Counted from the stretch's first letter, positions 47,101 through 57,477 are shown. The stretch is 64,000 nt of DNA from Patiria miniata (GCF_015706575.1 NW_024037056.1:15551405-15615404), one strand, 5' to 3'. The notes: generated by a model not told the origin, from the sequence alone. Made by a program: numbers and translations.

Positions 47101-50100
47101 GATTCAAAAGGCTGAATTAAGTTGAAACATACTACGAGTAATAAAAGGATATTTGATACATAAAAAATGCTGGTACATGTACAATCATTGCTGAAAAACC
47201 TCTTGAAACATGTTTCAATACGGCCAAGTTAAACTATTTTCTTTTTGTATACATTTCATTCCTCACCATTTTTTGTGAACTTTTCAAATTCTCCTTTTAT
47301 CCTGGTACCTTCATACCAACCCAACCGCCAGCAACAGTGGCAGTCGAGACTTTTTGCACCTCCACTTCCCCTTCTGAAAACTCGAGAGCCAACACGAACG
47401 GAAAGATTTTTATCTCTGTGTTTCATTCTTTCCCCGCACGCCGCGACGGTTAGGGCCTTGTGCCAACAAAAGCAGGCTGTTTATGATGCTACCAGGGCTG
47501 CCTAGTTGCAGCGAAGGGCGTTGGCGGGTCAGCAAAAACTAACCGACAGCCGGCCAAATGTTGGGGCTCTGCTCAGCACATGATTCCGTGCTTACAATTT
47601 CCGTGCTTGCAAGTTCTGTGCTTACAAGTTCCGTGCTTACAATTCTGTGCTTACATACATGTAATCCGCGCTTACATACAACTGCACCATTACCATTGTT
47701 CAGCTTACTGCGCTAGCCTGCACCAAAATTTTGTGCTAACCTTGTTAGCACAGAATTTTTAGTCACAGTATTTGCGAAAGCTAAAATTCATTGCAAAGTC
47801 ATGAATAAATATGCTGAAACATTTACTCAAATTTTCATTGAGTATTGGTGCTTATTAAGGGTTTTAACAGTTTTCCAACAAACATGTCAGTTTTTGTAAA
47901 ATGTCAGTTATTTGTATGAATGTTGTCAGTGGTATTTAAAATATCTTGAAATGACAGTTTTCATCTGTGAATATTGATTCAGTTCTGTTTGACTGGTACG
48001 AACCAATTGTCGCTCAACGACAGATGTTCTGGTAGCTTTTCAGTTCCTAGTAATTTCGTTACCGTGTCACTCAGTGTTTTTTTTTATGTGTTGTCTCTTC
48101 ATTTGTTGATTTATGTTAATTTATTTATTTTTTTTTTTTTTGGTGACTAAATGATAGTGTGATGTTTGTCATCTATTTGTCACTGTCTTTTCATTGTCAT
48201 TTTGACATTTCTATTCGAATTGAGTAGAGACACTGCCATTCCTTAATTGTCATTGGTGTGTAAAGATTGTCATTTCATTGTTGGGACCATGATGTCATTG
48301 TCCGCAATATTGTAACCAGTGACAATGATCAAAGTTGTTTGTCATCGTCATTAATAAATGACATTCTCACAGACATCATTTGTGATCCTCAGTATACAGA
48401 CATTGTTTTTATCGTTTGAAAAGAAAAGTGTCATTTTTTACGTTTTTTTGTGTCCCAGATTAATGAGCCACTGTCTTTTTTTTGTTTTGGTCATTATTTT
48501 TTACTTTGTCATGGTCATTTTGTCCTTGACATCATTAGGGGTGTGCATTTACGGGAAGAACGGGAACCGGGTACCCCCCCCCCCCAAAAAAAAGGGGTAT
48601 CCAGGTACCATTAAAAGAAACCTTACCCCAAAATTCAAATCTCAGAAGTTGCTGTTCAGATTGTTCAGGTCCACACAATAATAATATAATACTAAGATGA
48701 TACTAATAATAATTTATTCTTACAGCATTTTACATTAAAATATCAAAACGCTTTACAAAACATCAAAACCACATAAAAAGTAAACCAGTTAGCAATACTA
48801 CTACATCAGTGTGTCAATACAGCAAGCTACAAGTGTGTACACTGTACAGCTTTCTAGGTTTACGATGTAAACTGCAACTTTCGAGAGCGTCACAAACATG
48901 AAATATGTTTTGTTTTCCCATGTAGCGTGGTTTTCATTTTGAAAAATCCCCCACAAATGACATCCAAAACCTTTCTTTTTCATGGTCTGAGAAGTTACTT
49001 AGTAATTTGTTAAGTTGGTTACGGGTACCTGGTTGCAATTGTTAGTCAATTACTCCCCAGTGACCTCATTTTCAGTAGTAAATAGAGTTTTCTGGATTTT
49101 GCAGGTACATATGTTTAGATTGTGCGTGAAGTACTTTTTTTCCCAATCAAATGACAAAAATTGAATCTTTGTAAAAATGCACTGACAAAATTGTTGTAGG
49201 CGGTAAGTTTTAATTATATGGGGAGTCATCCCATTTTTGTCAATTTATCTTTCATAACCTTATGTACACGTACACTGACACTTGTTCAAAATGCTGGTTG
49301 GTAGAATTGCAAGTGTTGAGCATTTTATTATTTTTTTTTAAAGGGTTTTTGTTCTGTCTATTTTGTTGACCGTTTATTGAATTATCGTTGTTGATTTTGC
49401 ATGGTGGAGCCCCCACACGAGTTGAGTTGTACATGTAGCTTTGTTTGCGGAAACAAATAATGTATCCCTAAACGTGTGAAATCATGTTGTTGGGGGGGGG
49501 GGGGGCTCTGAAAGCGACTAAAAAGCTAAGACGAATATTGCTAGAAAACATCTGTCTGTGTGAAGATGTTCTAACACCCCTATGTTCTACCAACCTGCAC
49601 ATTAGATTGTGTTCCTCCCGGTTAGGGTTAGAGTTATAGGGTTAGGGGCTAAGGGTTAAAGTTTTAGGGTTTGGGTTAGGAATATGAGCAGTCAGGACAG
49701 AGGGGTGTCAGAACATAGGTGTGTCGGAACATAGGTGTGTCGGAACATAGGTGTGTTGGAACATAGGTGCGTGACCAGTATTTCATGGCTGCTACTACAG
49801 CCAAAACGTTAGCCATCTTTACAGGGGCAACTGGATTTTTTTTTTTCAAATAACTAGAGGCAAACAAATATGAGAACAAAACAAATAAAAAGGGGACGCC
49901 CTATTGTAAACTTGGACCAATTATTGCAAAAAAAGATGTACTGAAAAGAAAACTCAAATTCCAATTCAAAAAAGTACCTCGAGATATGCAGGTCCCCTCA
50001 ACCATGCCCAATTGTTTTTTCAGCAACCTGTTTTTCTTTTAGTTCTACAGGGTGAATCAAAAAGAAAGTGACAGAATTTGAAGAAAAAAAATTAAACAAA

Positions 50101-51855
50101 AATACAGTATGTGGCTTGCTGCATTTCATAAAAATAACACAGCGTCGTGAAAAGTGAAATCCTGAAAAGTACAGGTACAGAAGTGAAGGCCACATTACCC
50201 GACTACTGCACTTCTTTGTTTGGACCTGCCAACAGATTGAACAAAAACACCATCTCAATTTATTTTGAAAATACTGAAAACAACTCCTGCTTCTGTACTT
50301 TTCTTGTTTGAAATAACTGACGACTCCGTGGAAAACAACTTGAATGAAAATCAACATAATCCTGTCACATCTAGGTTTTGTTTCTCAGAAATTAGACGCA
50401 GTATCAGATGTTTGGATCTTTTTGTTTTTTAATAATGAATCCCTGGATGAGTTGACTGGAGATTAACAGAACACAATTGAAATTTCCCAGGTTTTATTAA
50501 ACTGTTCCACTACACGACTGTTTTATATTGTGCAACATTGTTGAAAAGGGGACTTCTTTTGGCATCTTCCCAATCAGGCAAGGTCTCGGATGAAACAATG
50601 GGCATTAACTTTTAATAATAATAATAATAATAATACCGGAGTCTTATCTAGCGTAGGTATCTACCAACATTTAGATAAAAGGTGCTGGAAATTATATTAT
50701 TAAAGACAGGTAAATGAAGTCTATGAGAAATATGAGACCCATTGTGTAGTAAATATAAGGGTTTACAAGGTGCTGCGACACATATTGCAGCCACTGCCAA
50801 AAACACCCGGGCAAACCCCTTCTTTTAGAAGTTTTGAATACTTTCACATTTAGAACTGATGAAATTATTGTTGAAATGCATACTTGGTTTAAAGATAGTA
50901 ATGGCACTAAAATCCCTGAGAACTTATTCTTTCTGGCATGCTGTCATTTTGAAGAAAACATTAAAAGAAGGTAAATTTCCTTTAGTAGTCCGTGTTTAAT
51001 TGGGCGAAGCCGTGAACGGGTGCGAACAAGCATCGACACAATGCACAGTTGCTGTAATTCGTCGGCGCAGTGCGTGACATTGCGTAGCTGCAATCGCCTG
51101 AATGAGAACGTGTCCCGGTTGCTGATTTTTGGCGCAATTCCAAACATGACTCGACAGCTTTTGAATTGAAAGAGAGATCCTAGAATATTGTTTTCTCGAA
51201 ATATATATCATTTACTGAGCTACAACTTCATCATGTTGTTAAGCACCTTTCTCTAGATTTTGAGCACTATCATTGCTTCAAATGGGGAAAACTGCAGAAA
51301 TGACATGTATACTCTACTAATAAGGATATTGACACTAACTGATGTAGTATTCATTTCACAGATTAAAATATTGCAAAACAAGGTACCATGAAAATAAAAA
51401 TGGAGATAATTAAAAGTCTCTCCCCCCCCCTTTTTTTTTTGCATCTTAGGTATATCCATTCTAAGGAGAAGCCCTTCAAGTGTCCAGAGTGCGGTAAGGG
51501 GTTCTGCCAGGCACGCACCCTAGCAGTCCACAAGACCCTACACCTCCAGGAATCGCCCCATAAATGCTCCACCTGCGGACGCACCTTCAACCAGCGTAGC
51601 AATCTCAAGACCCACCTCCTAACGCACACGGACATCAAGCCGTACAACTGCGAGCACTGCGGGAAAGTGTTCCGGCGTAACTGCGACCTGCGGCGGCACA
51701 GCCTGACCCACGGGGAAGGGGGCGAGGGGCTCATCGTGTCGGGGGGCGAGGAGGCGTCCGGCCTGGAGGAAGGGGAACTGGAAGTCGAAGTCAGCGTACA
51801 GGAGAACACCCTTAGTGACAAAATCCCACAGGTCGCCATAGCAACAGTACAATAA
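14073..51855 (+). CDS. OSR: Odd-skipped-related C2H2 zinc-finger transcription factor (three coding exons)
   Basis: Coding exons 14073-14160, 37537-38209 and 51450-51855 join in phase (1, then 2) into 389 codons including TAA, giving a 388-residue protein. Residues 40-48 are a Pro/Thr motif PPTPPLTPT. Residues 152-163 ([12 protein letters not shown]) match the block before the fingers in vertebrate OSR1/OSR2. A His/Pro run at 179-191 is followed by five C2H2 fingers with zinc ligands C209/C212/H225/H229, C237/C240/H253/H257, C265/C268/H281/H285, C293/C296/H309/H313 and C321/C324/H337/H341. Linkers such as HTDERPF and HSKEKPF are family hallmarks. The C-terminal tail 342-388 is acidic. Odd/OSR proteins are nuclear DNA-binding regulators of gut, mesoderm, limb/joint and kidney development. 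Family assignment is very secure; exon 1 rests on splice phase and context. The gene is convergent with the glutaminase gene to the right. Confidence 0.9.
16446..17910. repeat. 103-bp satellite/minisatellite array
   Basis: Units of 103 bp carry TTCTAGGTTTCTTGTCAG, TTTTGAAACTACAGAATTTG, AAACAAATATCATGTTTG and ATTTTTCTGTCAGGAAAATG in order. Copies between about 16540 and 17110 are nearly identical. Copies on the left edge and after 17110 are progressively diverged, with indels, fading out near 17910. About 12-14 units. Open frames spaced exactly 103 bases apart (16564, 16667, 16770) are repeat artefacts. Confidence 0.92.
19576..19885. repeat. Long inverted repeat (foldback element)
   Basis: The left arm (about 19576-19715) includes TTTGATGATACAAGCATGGC, ATTTGGCACACAGTCAGAGA and GGCCATCGCAGAATTGTCCT. 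Read on the minus strand, the right arm (about 19745-19885) gives TTTGATGATACGAGCATGGC, ATTTGGCATACAGTCAGAGA and GGCCATCGCAGATTTGTCCT in the same order. Arms of ~130 bp are separated by a short AT-rich loop. No protein coding. Likely a non-autonomous foldback transposon; the exact termini and target duplication were not resolved. Confidence 0.8.
22540..22780. promoter_or_regulatory. GC/CpG-rich island in OSR intron 1
   Basis: A sharp rise in G+C and CpG within AT-rich intron, about 240 bp (CACGCCCCGGCCGGGCC at the left). No open frame continues across it with splice sites I trust. It could be an enhancer, an alternative promoter or a non-coding exon; these cannot be told apart from sequence alone. 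Confidence 0.3.
24860..25175. repeat. Short interspersed copies of an AATCCTCCAAAATCCTCC-like motif
   Basis: TCAATCCTGCAAAATCCTCC appears near 24922 and 25120, a partial copy near 24863, and the reverse complement GGATTTTGGAGGATTTGGGA at about 25151. The same motif forms a cluster at 43430-43680 and a single copy near 36475. Low-copy dispersed repeat; no coding role. Confidence 0.55.
26083..26180. repeat. Hairpin of GTTCCC/GGGAAC repeats
   Basis: The left arm contains CCCAAATACC and CCGATGTTCCCC; the right arm contains GGGGAACATAGGTATTTGGG and GGGGAACATCGG. Together they form an imperfect hairpin across about 90 bp. The word GGAACATAGG recurs in the 16-bp array at 49710-49773, so the two places may share an origin. 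Confidence 0.6.
27832..28356 (+). mobile_element. TTAA-flanked non-autonomous element, copy 2
   Basis: Begins TTAAAGGGAATATACATCAT and ends ATGTACATTCCCTTTAA. The interior matches copy 1 (2139-2668) on the opposite strand, including TCCTGTAAAATTATGGCACC and the central palindrome CAGTGGTCGGCCGACCACCG. 525 bp, no coding capacity. Its similarity to copy 1 suggests fairly recent spread, which is an inference. Confidence 0.82.
30555..30704. promoter_or_regulatory. Cluster of five TAATCC (K50 homeodomain) sites
   Basis: TAATCC or its complement GGATTA occurs at 30555-30560, 30604-30609, 30654-30659, 30675-30680 and 30699-30704, five sites in 150 bp. TAATTGATTAAT lies between the second and third. 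TAATCC is the known core of Otx/Pitx/Goosecoid-type homeodomain proteins. The location within OSR intron 1 makes an enhancer plausible; binding is not shown. Confidence 0.4.
32330..33010. repeat. G-rich, long-unit degenerate minisatellite
   Basis: Blocks of GACAGTGTCCATGCTTGTCA, CCTAGTCACGCATCGGTGTG and TCAAAGGTCAAGGGGTAGGG recur at about 32625, 32767 and 32937. GGTTCGTGGGTGTCAGTTGATG-like blocks recur near 32410, 32490 and 32865. Poly-G runs are interspersed. Period about 140-170 bp with strong divergence. No coding frame. Confidence 0.7.
34022..34509 (+). mobile_element. TTAA-flanked non-autonomous element, copy 3 (diverged)
   Basis: Starts TTAAAGGCAATTAATATACA and ends TTGCCTTTAA. The interior aligns with copy 2 (CATCCTGCGAAATCATGGCA, GCCAGCTAGTCTGGTTCCCT) with many substitutions. 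The central palindrome has decayed to ATGGTCGTCCAACCAT. 488 bp. The most diverged of the three copies, hence probably the oldest insertion here. Confidence 0.78.
36085..36530. promoter_or_regulatory. GC-rich island with an octamer motif, 1 kb upstream of OSR exon 2
   Basis: About 440 bp of raised G+C and CpG in AT-rich intron. It contains a perfect POU octamer ATGCAAAT at 36204-36211 and a GCCGCCGTTGTCGCCGGTCG stretch. No splice-flanked conserved frame was found. Candidate enhancer or alternative promoter for OSR. Confidence 0.35.
37537..38209 (+). CDS. OSR: OSR coding exon 2 (residues 30-254: Pro/His-rich region, finger 1, most of finger 2)
   Basis: The acceptor TTCTTCAG/AG supplies the last two bases of Glu30. 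The exon carries the PPTPPLTPT motif, [12 protein letters not shown], the His/Pro run, the basic stretch [15 protein letters not shown], complete finger 1, and finger 2 up to its first zinc-binding His. It ends CATAG/GTGGGT, splitting the codon of Arg254 after two bases (phase 2). GC content is far above the flanking intron. The ATG at 37506 lies in the intron and is not the start. Confidence 0.95.
40646..40726. promoter_or_regulatory. Two identical ATGAATAATTCAT palindromes 67 bp apart
   Basis: GATGAATAATTCATC at 40646-40660 and ATGAATAATTCAT at 40714-40726 are the same odd-centred palindrome. They are followed by homeodomain-like TAATGACTTG and CTAATTGACA. Possible homeodomain/POU binding pair in OSR intron 2; inference only. 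Confidence 0.3.
43430..43680. repeat. Cluster of CAATCCTCCAAAATCCTC repeats
   Basis: Seven or so imperfect copies of CAATCCTCCAAAATCCTC or CAATCCTTCAAAATCCTC, spaced 18-60 bp, including near 43439, 43486, 43533, 43574 and 43617. Same motif as at 24860-25175. The overlapping open frames (43401-43765) are artefacts of a unit lacking stop codons. Confidence 0.7.
44670..45030. repeat. Tandem array, ~85-bp unit
   Basis: Four units. Each has CTCATGAATATTCATCAC, TTTCCTCCTTGTTCAT, GACAACTGATGCATGG and GGTTGGTCATTCC, the last near 44762, 44844, 44928 and 45016 (spacing 82-88). Each unit carries the palindromic word ATGAATATTCAT. Position in OSR intron 2; function unknown. Confidence 0.8.
49618..49773. 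repeat. Telomere-like TTAGGG stretch followed by a 16-bp array
   Basis: 49618-49680 carries several degenerate GGTTAGGG/AGGGTTAA words. 49710-49773 is four tandem copies of GGAACATAGGTGTGTC with small changes. The 16-bp unit shares GGAACATAGG with the hairpin at 26083-26180. Short interstitial telomeric-like sequence; not a chromosome end. Confidence 0.65.
51450..51855 (+). CDS. OSR: OSR coding exon 3 (end of finger 2, fingers 3-5, acidic tail, stop)
   Basis: The acceptor GCATCTTAG/G follows a polypyrimidine tract of nine C and ten T. The first G completes Arg254. The exon continues with the second His of finger 2 ([20 protein letters not shown]), fingers 3, 4 and 5, then a 47-residue Glu/Gly/Val-rich tail and TAA at 51853-51855. 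Five fingers match the Bowl/OSR2-long-isoform architecture rather than the three-finger form of vertebrate OSR1. Confidence 0.96.
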
Positions 51856-53870
51856 TTTAGTCTGGTTCCGGTGATGAGGTCTGGCTCCGGACTCGAAAAT
51901 AATTTGTGACGCGACCATACAAAATGTGTCTAAGTACGAACAGGTCGCATAAAAAACAACAGTACAGTTAATGTTAGTCTGGGTCCAGTGACAGTGGTCC
52001 GGTTCCGGACCTCTGAAATTAAAAGTCGGGTCACATTAATGAACAACGGTCATAACCAGTTTGATGGTTTATACATGTACTTGTATGTAAATGATACATA
52101 TACTCTGTAAATGATAATGTACATGTATATTTGCAACTTGTCTCTGAAGAAAATGTTGAGCATTAAAACTAATCAGAACCAAATATGGTTTTTACAAGTT
52201 TGGTTACGGAACCAATTTGGAGAAAATGTTATTATTTTTTTCTTGGTCTTTTGGAGAGAGTATGTTGAAAAGAGAAAGAAAGTTTGAGATTCAACTCATA
52301 TTTATTATTTTCTGTGTTGATATTCTGTTAGAAATATGTATTATTGGTTTAAATATGTAAATGTGCGGCATAATTATTTATTGTTCATTTTTGTAGAGTT
52401 TTAGGCCTCCATAATTATGGAGACGCAACTATGGTCGGTCGTATCGGTAGATCCTTTTTTTTTCTTTTTTTTTGGATCTTAGTTTCTCTTTTTTCATTGA
52501 TGAAAATGAAAACCTTTTTTCTTTTGCAGTCAGTATTAAATCTTTCAGTACAAACATACCTCTGAAAAAGTGGACCCGCCCACTGTTGATATGTAAATAA
52601 TGTGACTTGGATGTTCCATTTTTTAATTTGGAGGGGTGAGCATGTGTAAAATGTAGCTGAACTCTTTTCCCTTTTTTGTAGATGCCCTTTTCCCCAAAAA
52701 TTACTTACAGAACAGTACAATTTATTAAACATGTGGCATAAAAACTGACTTCATTTTTGCGCTGTACTGTTTTTCTCCTTTTTTTGTTGAAGTTTGATAA
52801 ATGTAAATTTACAGCAAAGTTGAAATTAATTTTCAACAAAAACAAATTCATGTTCATATGATGTGCATGTGTACAATATAACAACTACTACACTTCTATA
52901 ATAATGTGTTCATTGTTGAGCGTGTCATTATTCAGGTCACAAGAGGGCGACATTTACAAATAAAGGTTAGGGTTTAACATGTAATTGTGTGAACTTTGAA
53001 AAATTATATCTGTGAATTTTTTTTTTTTTAATGAAAAGTGACCAAATTATTCCTCTAAATTTCATGAACTGTGTTCCAGTAAAACTTACTCGAAATATCC
53101 TTTTTTTTTGTTTCAAAAGATGGATAAAAGGTTCGTGTGGAGTCCATTTCTAAGATTGTGATATCAACTTGGCAATGTGCCAAAACTTCCTTCAAAAACT
53201 GTGTCAGTACTTGTGGTGTACACGTTCCTATGATGAGAATTTTTTTTATCATTTTAAGAATTTCTTTTTAGTTTTTCGCAAAGCAGATTGTGCGTGTGAA
53301 CCTAATATTCCAATTGCCAAATTTTACCCGTTGTTGAATTCGTGGAAATTGTGCCCTGTTTAAACAGATGTGTCACTTATTGTGAAAAAAAAAGAGAAAA
53401 CAAAAACGACATGAAAAACAAATGATTCAGTTTTGTAATAACCATACGATGAAACGGTGCTATGTGATTGTGCTATGCATTATTGTAAGAAATAATGCCA
53501 TTGTAAATTAATAATTATAAAAATGTCAACAGTCTCTTAAAATGTTCAAATGTAAACTCAAAGAAAATTAAACAATACTTGTTTTGTCTTAAATGTTGAA
53601 AACCTTCAGCCTCTGTTCACCTAAGTAAACTGTGTTTGTTCACTTTCCAAACTTTTTTGTGTAATTTTAAGTTAAAAGAAATTGGCGTTTCAATAGCTAC
53701 TGTTTTTTTTACTGGTTTGCCCAAATTGAGGTTAGGACTTTTACACATTCTAGAAACATTAATGTATGTAATTTCGTGTACAGTTCATGTACATTCCAGT
53801 CATTTTAAAGCTATTTTAATTTATTTCATTGTTTTAAATTTGTCACAATAAAACCTTCATTAAAATTTGA
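51856..53870 (+). other. Probable OSR 3' UTR with candidate polyadenylation signals
   Basis: No coding potential after the stop. AATAAA occurs at 52959-52964 and 53847-53852; the latter is followed by T/G-rich sequence and is the preferred distal end. The stretch is AU-rich, with words such as TGTAAATA near 52590 and TTATTTATTG near 52375 that often serve RNA-binding proteins. The real end needs transcript data. Confidence 0.45.
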
Positions 53871-56854
53871 CTTTTGATAGGATATCTTGCATGGGGGCGT
53901 AAATTATGATTGTTATACCTCTGTCTTGAATACCGTATTTTCATTGGCCTAGAACGATCACTTGATAAGTTTAGGCTCTTCACAGATGTTTTTATTTTTT
54001 ACAAACATGCTCTACAGGCTGAGTAAAAAAAAAACCACGAAACCCAAATGTCGGGACCATTGTTTTAGTGAAGTTCTGCATGTAGCACTTTCAAAATCTA
54101 GGACATGAAAGCCCAATTCATAAGCTTTTTTTTAGTACAAGAATCATTCAAATCACTCATGTACTTGTCAAGTTACAGAGTTTTAAACACAACCACCGTT
54201 TTAAAGTTCTGTCCACGGATCACAAAAAAGGTGTGCGTTCTTTCAGCAAAACGAAAACAATTCACACACATCCTTATGTGATTTGTTTTCATTTTCCTGA
54301 AAGATCACTGAACTTCTTTGTGATCCATGGACAGAACCTTAAAACGGCAGTTGTGTTTAAAGCTCCGTAACTTAAAAAGTACACGAGTGATTTGAATGAT
54401 TCTTGTACTAAAAGAAAGCTTATGAATTGGGCTTTCATATCCTAGATTTTGAAAGAGCTACATGTAGAACTTCACTAAAACAATGGTCCCGACATTTGGG
54501 TTTCGTTTTTTATTTACTCGCCCTGTAAGCTCACCTTCATGCACTCGTGCGTGGTTCGAGTCCCACCCTAGTGAATATTTTTCTGATAAACTCCATCGTA
54601 CATTGCTTATAATATTGTCACTTCAATCAGTATGAAATGTACTAAAAGAAAAGTGGGGTTTCTTTGGAATATACAATTCAAATTTGAAATGAAATTGTTG
54701 CCTAATGTAAAAAGTACTCGTACATGCGACTAAAATTAATTTTGAGTAATCTGTTGATTCCAGTTATGGGTTTTGTAGGAGATTTTTTTGGAAATGGAAC
54801 AGGTCTTATTCGTGGGCAAGCGAGGGCACTCTAACGACGTTTACATGTTGCTAAAATTCAAAATTACATTTTTACAATTTTAATTTTAGCATTTGAATAA
54901 AGTTGCTAAACTATTTCAATAAATGGCTTTTTCCAATGTTTGTACTCGGAAAATGGGTCATGAAGCAATCTAATTCGCTAAAACAAAAATGGCGTAATAA
55001 TTTGTTTAATATCTATTTAAAATATTTGGAGTCTGTTGGAAGAAGGATTAAAAGAATCGGGGGTTTTATTTATTCTGTAAGTATAGGTCAGTTTGCCACC
55101 ATTTAAAATATTTTTACCCAACTTTTTCCAGATTCCCTCAACTGTTAGAGACAGTTTGTAATTTTAGAAAAAAAATGTTAATTTATCCCGTTCAATTTTT
55201 TGTCAATTTTCAATTATTTTTATTCATAATGCAATTGCGTTATGAGGTGTTTACTTAAATTTATGTGCAATTAGTTATTACATATTACCACCATAGGAAC
55301 CTTGTAAACTATGGACAAAACTTTAGTATATTTTTTGCTAGATTTCCAGTTATTTTTTTTTTTTTTTTTTTTTTCAATTTAATCCACCTTTTCCAAATTC
55401 TACATAATTGCCAATAAGATTATTTTAATTGAAATGATTATAAGCAAGTGATGAAGTTTATTATGGATTTAGTAAAGAAAGGAATTTCTTCCACCAAAAA
55501 CCAAAAACAAATTGACATTTTGAGACAATGATGAATGCAATAAAAAAAACATAACATTGAGAAAATATTTCTGTGTGGAACCTATTTGCTTTTATAAGTA
55601 TGCTTCAATTTTGCTTGTGTTGGTTTAAATTATTTCCCCAAAATAGTGAATTACATCATTGTCTTCTAAATATAAAACCACCCTATAAAAAGAAATTTGA
55701 ATTTCTAGGCTTTGAAGGAAAAACTTTTCATAGTAGTATTTCTTAATTGATTTCATTTTTATTCAAATATATATTTCTGAACTCAGAAAAATTGGTACGA
55801 AATAGCAAGGAAAAAACCTGAAAATCAGGAAGTTGAAACGTTGATTTGTCAGATTTTTTTCCAAGATATGACTAGTTTGAGGGGCATGTGGGGAACATAC
55901 ATTTTTCGGGGGGAGGGGGGGGGGGGAGAGGGAGGGGGCACTGAAGGTTTTTGTTCAATTAAATTAGACACTTCATAAAAATTACAAAGAGCACATTTTG
56001 TTTAGTTTCTTTATACCATTCTAGTGCATTGGTTTTAATCATTTTGACATTAAAATGGATTACAAAATTTAGAAATACATGTACCTTGTTACTTTTAGTC
56101 TTCAAAATTACCACACAAGTAAAGTAAGGTAGAGGCACATTAATTAATCCAAAAGTTACACAAATTCTGTTATATTCATTAACAATCCAACATGAACATG
56201 CCCCTGAGACTAAAATATGAAAATATAGAGGAGAAAAAAAGGAAAGAATGTTTTGACTGAATACAAATGATTCAACCTGAAAATAAATACATAGGAACAA
56301 AAGTAATGAGTAAAACAAAACTTTAAAATGCCAACTAAAGTGCAATTTTAAACAATTTTTATGCATGTCTGTGGGCTATAGTCATCGAAGTTTATGGAAT
56401 TATCAAAATAGCAGAATAACTGCCAAAAAAATGCTGTTTCCCATACAAATCCTAAAAAAAACCTCACAAAAGTACAACCCTGTCAACATTTGTCAAAATT
56501 CCAAGTTGGAACTAAAAAATAAGACCATTATTGTATTTTTTTTTATAACTTCTACACATGAAAATATTGGAATACACATTTTAAACATTAGGCAGTTTGA
56601 ATTGTGTATGAAAAATAAAAGGGAAAATGTGCATGATAGATACAAATGGTAGACTTGCCTTAAAAAATATAAACATGTACAATATTAACATTGAAAATAA
56701 ACACTGCATAGCTAATGTAGTACACATAGGGAATAATCACCTGCAATGTTAATAACTACACTTTCTTCAACAAAAATACAAATATGTTTTTCTACATGTA
56801 GATGGTGTTACGTGCCCGTCCAGTTGCTGCACTGAATTTAACCAATGTGGAATA
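53871..56854. other. Tail-to-tail intergenic region between OSR and glutaminase
   Basis: AT-rich, without recognisable coding sequence. Contains the 511-bp foldback element (54015-54525), a box-B-like GGTTCGAGTCC at ~54555 that may be a SINE/tRNA remnant, a poly-T run near 55350 and a poly-G tract at 55908-55926. Confidence 0.6.
54015..54525. mobile_element. Near-palindromic foldback element with TA flanks
   Basis: The ends are CAGGCTGAGTAAA on the left and TTTACTCGCCCTG on the right, each abutting TA (54013-54014 and 54526-54527). The arms pair almost throughout: AATGTCGGGACCATTGTTTT, GAATCATTCAAATCACTC and AACGAAAACAA each return inverted in the other arm, leaving a loop of only a few bases near 54268. 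No coding capacity. A TA target duplication is typical of Tc1/mariner-type MITEs; family assignment is an inference. A similar end, TACAGGGTGAATCAAAAAG, occurs near 50046. Confidence 0.85.
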
Positions 56855-57395
56855 TTTATTTACAACTATGCTGTATATTAATGATAAAAACCAAAGTAAA
56901 TCCCCAAAACATTACAAAAATAAAATGGCAGTAAACCAGCATTGAAACTGCAAAGAATGAAAATTGCACTTATTTTTCCCCAACAAATTCAAACCTCGTC
57001 TTTTTTTACCCAAAGTGACATGATTACCTGGTTCGATTCTTCTTAAAATTCGTTAAAATTTCTCATTTAAAACTTGAAAGAGCATCATAGAGTACATAAG
57101 GCATTTTAATGCAGATGGCACACACTTGACTATTGAGGGCGCTATTTACAATTACTGGTGGTCAATCCTTGAAATGTTTACACTAGTTTGTAAGAAAAGT
57201 TTAACTATTACAAAAGTTTAGGTTTCATGTAAAAATTACAAAGAAATTCAACCCAAAGCACTTCAAAAGGGCAGAAAAAGCTACAACCTAGCCATTTTTA
57301 TAGTCAATCATGATACTGAGAAAGTTGGCTGCGTAGGTTTTTCAGGGGAAAGCCACTGCTTGCTGCTAGGGGGATGGTTGCCAAGGGGATAATTG
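56855..57395 (-). other. Probable 3' UTR of the glutaminase gene
   Basis: Downstream of the stop codon on the minus strand. Candidate poly(A) signals in that direction are ATTAAA at 57105-57110 and AATAAA at 56855-56860. No coding potential. The extent is uncertain. Confidence 0.4.
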
Positions 57396-57477
57396 CTAAG
57401 AAACAGCCACTCGCAGCAATTCTGCTACTTCAGTGTGTCCAAATCTTTCGGCATCATCTAGTGGCGTGTGGTCCCAT
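57396..57477 (-). CDS. GLS: GLS exon k (last): residues 461-487 and stop
   Basis: Acceptor TTTTTTCAG/A completes Arg461. Encodes [20 protein letters not shown] then LRVAVS and TAG (plus-strand 57396-57398). It is the second ankyrin repeat; the chain ends almost at once after it. Confidence 0.94.

Larger units (their letters stand above)
38210..51449 (+). other. OSR intron 2 (13.2 kb)
   Basis: Bounded by GTGGGT at 38210 and TTTTGCATCTTAG at 51449. Contains GC-rich islands (about 39000-39245, 40000-40200, 40850-41110, 44040-44360), a pair of ATGAATAATTCAT palindromes (40646-40726), an AATCCTCC-type repeat (43430-43680), an ~85-bp array (44670-45030), telomere-like repeats (49618-49680) and a 16-bp array (49710-49773). 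Two short tails resembling SINE/LINE 3' ends lie near 48680-48790 and 50612-50700. No further exon recognised. Confidence 0.7.

Noticed and set aside
49618..49680. Chromosome-end telomere
   Set aside because: Degenerate, only ~60 bp, and internal to an OSR intron.
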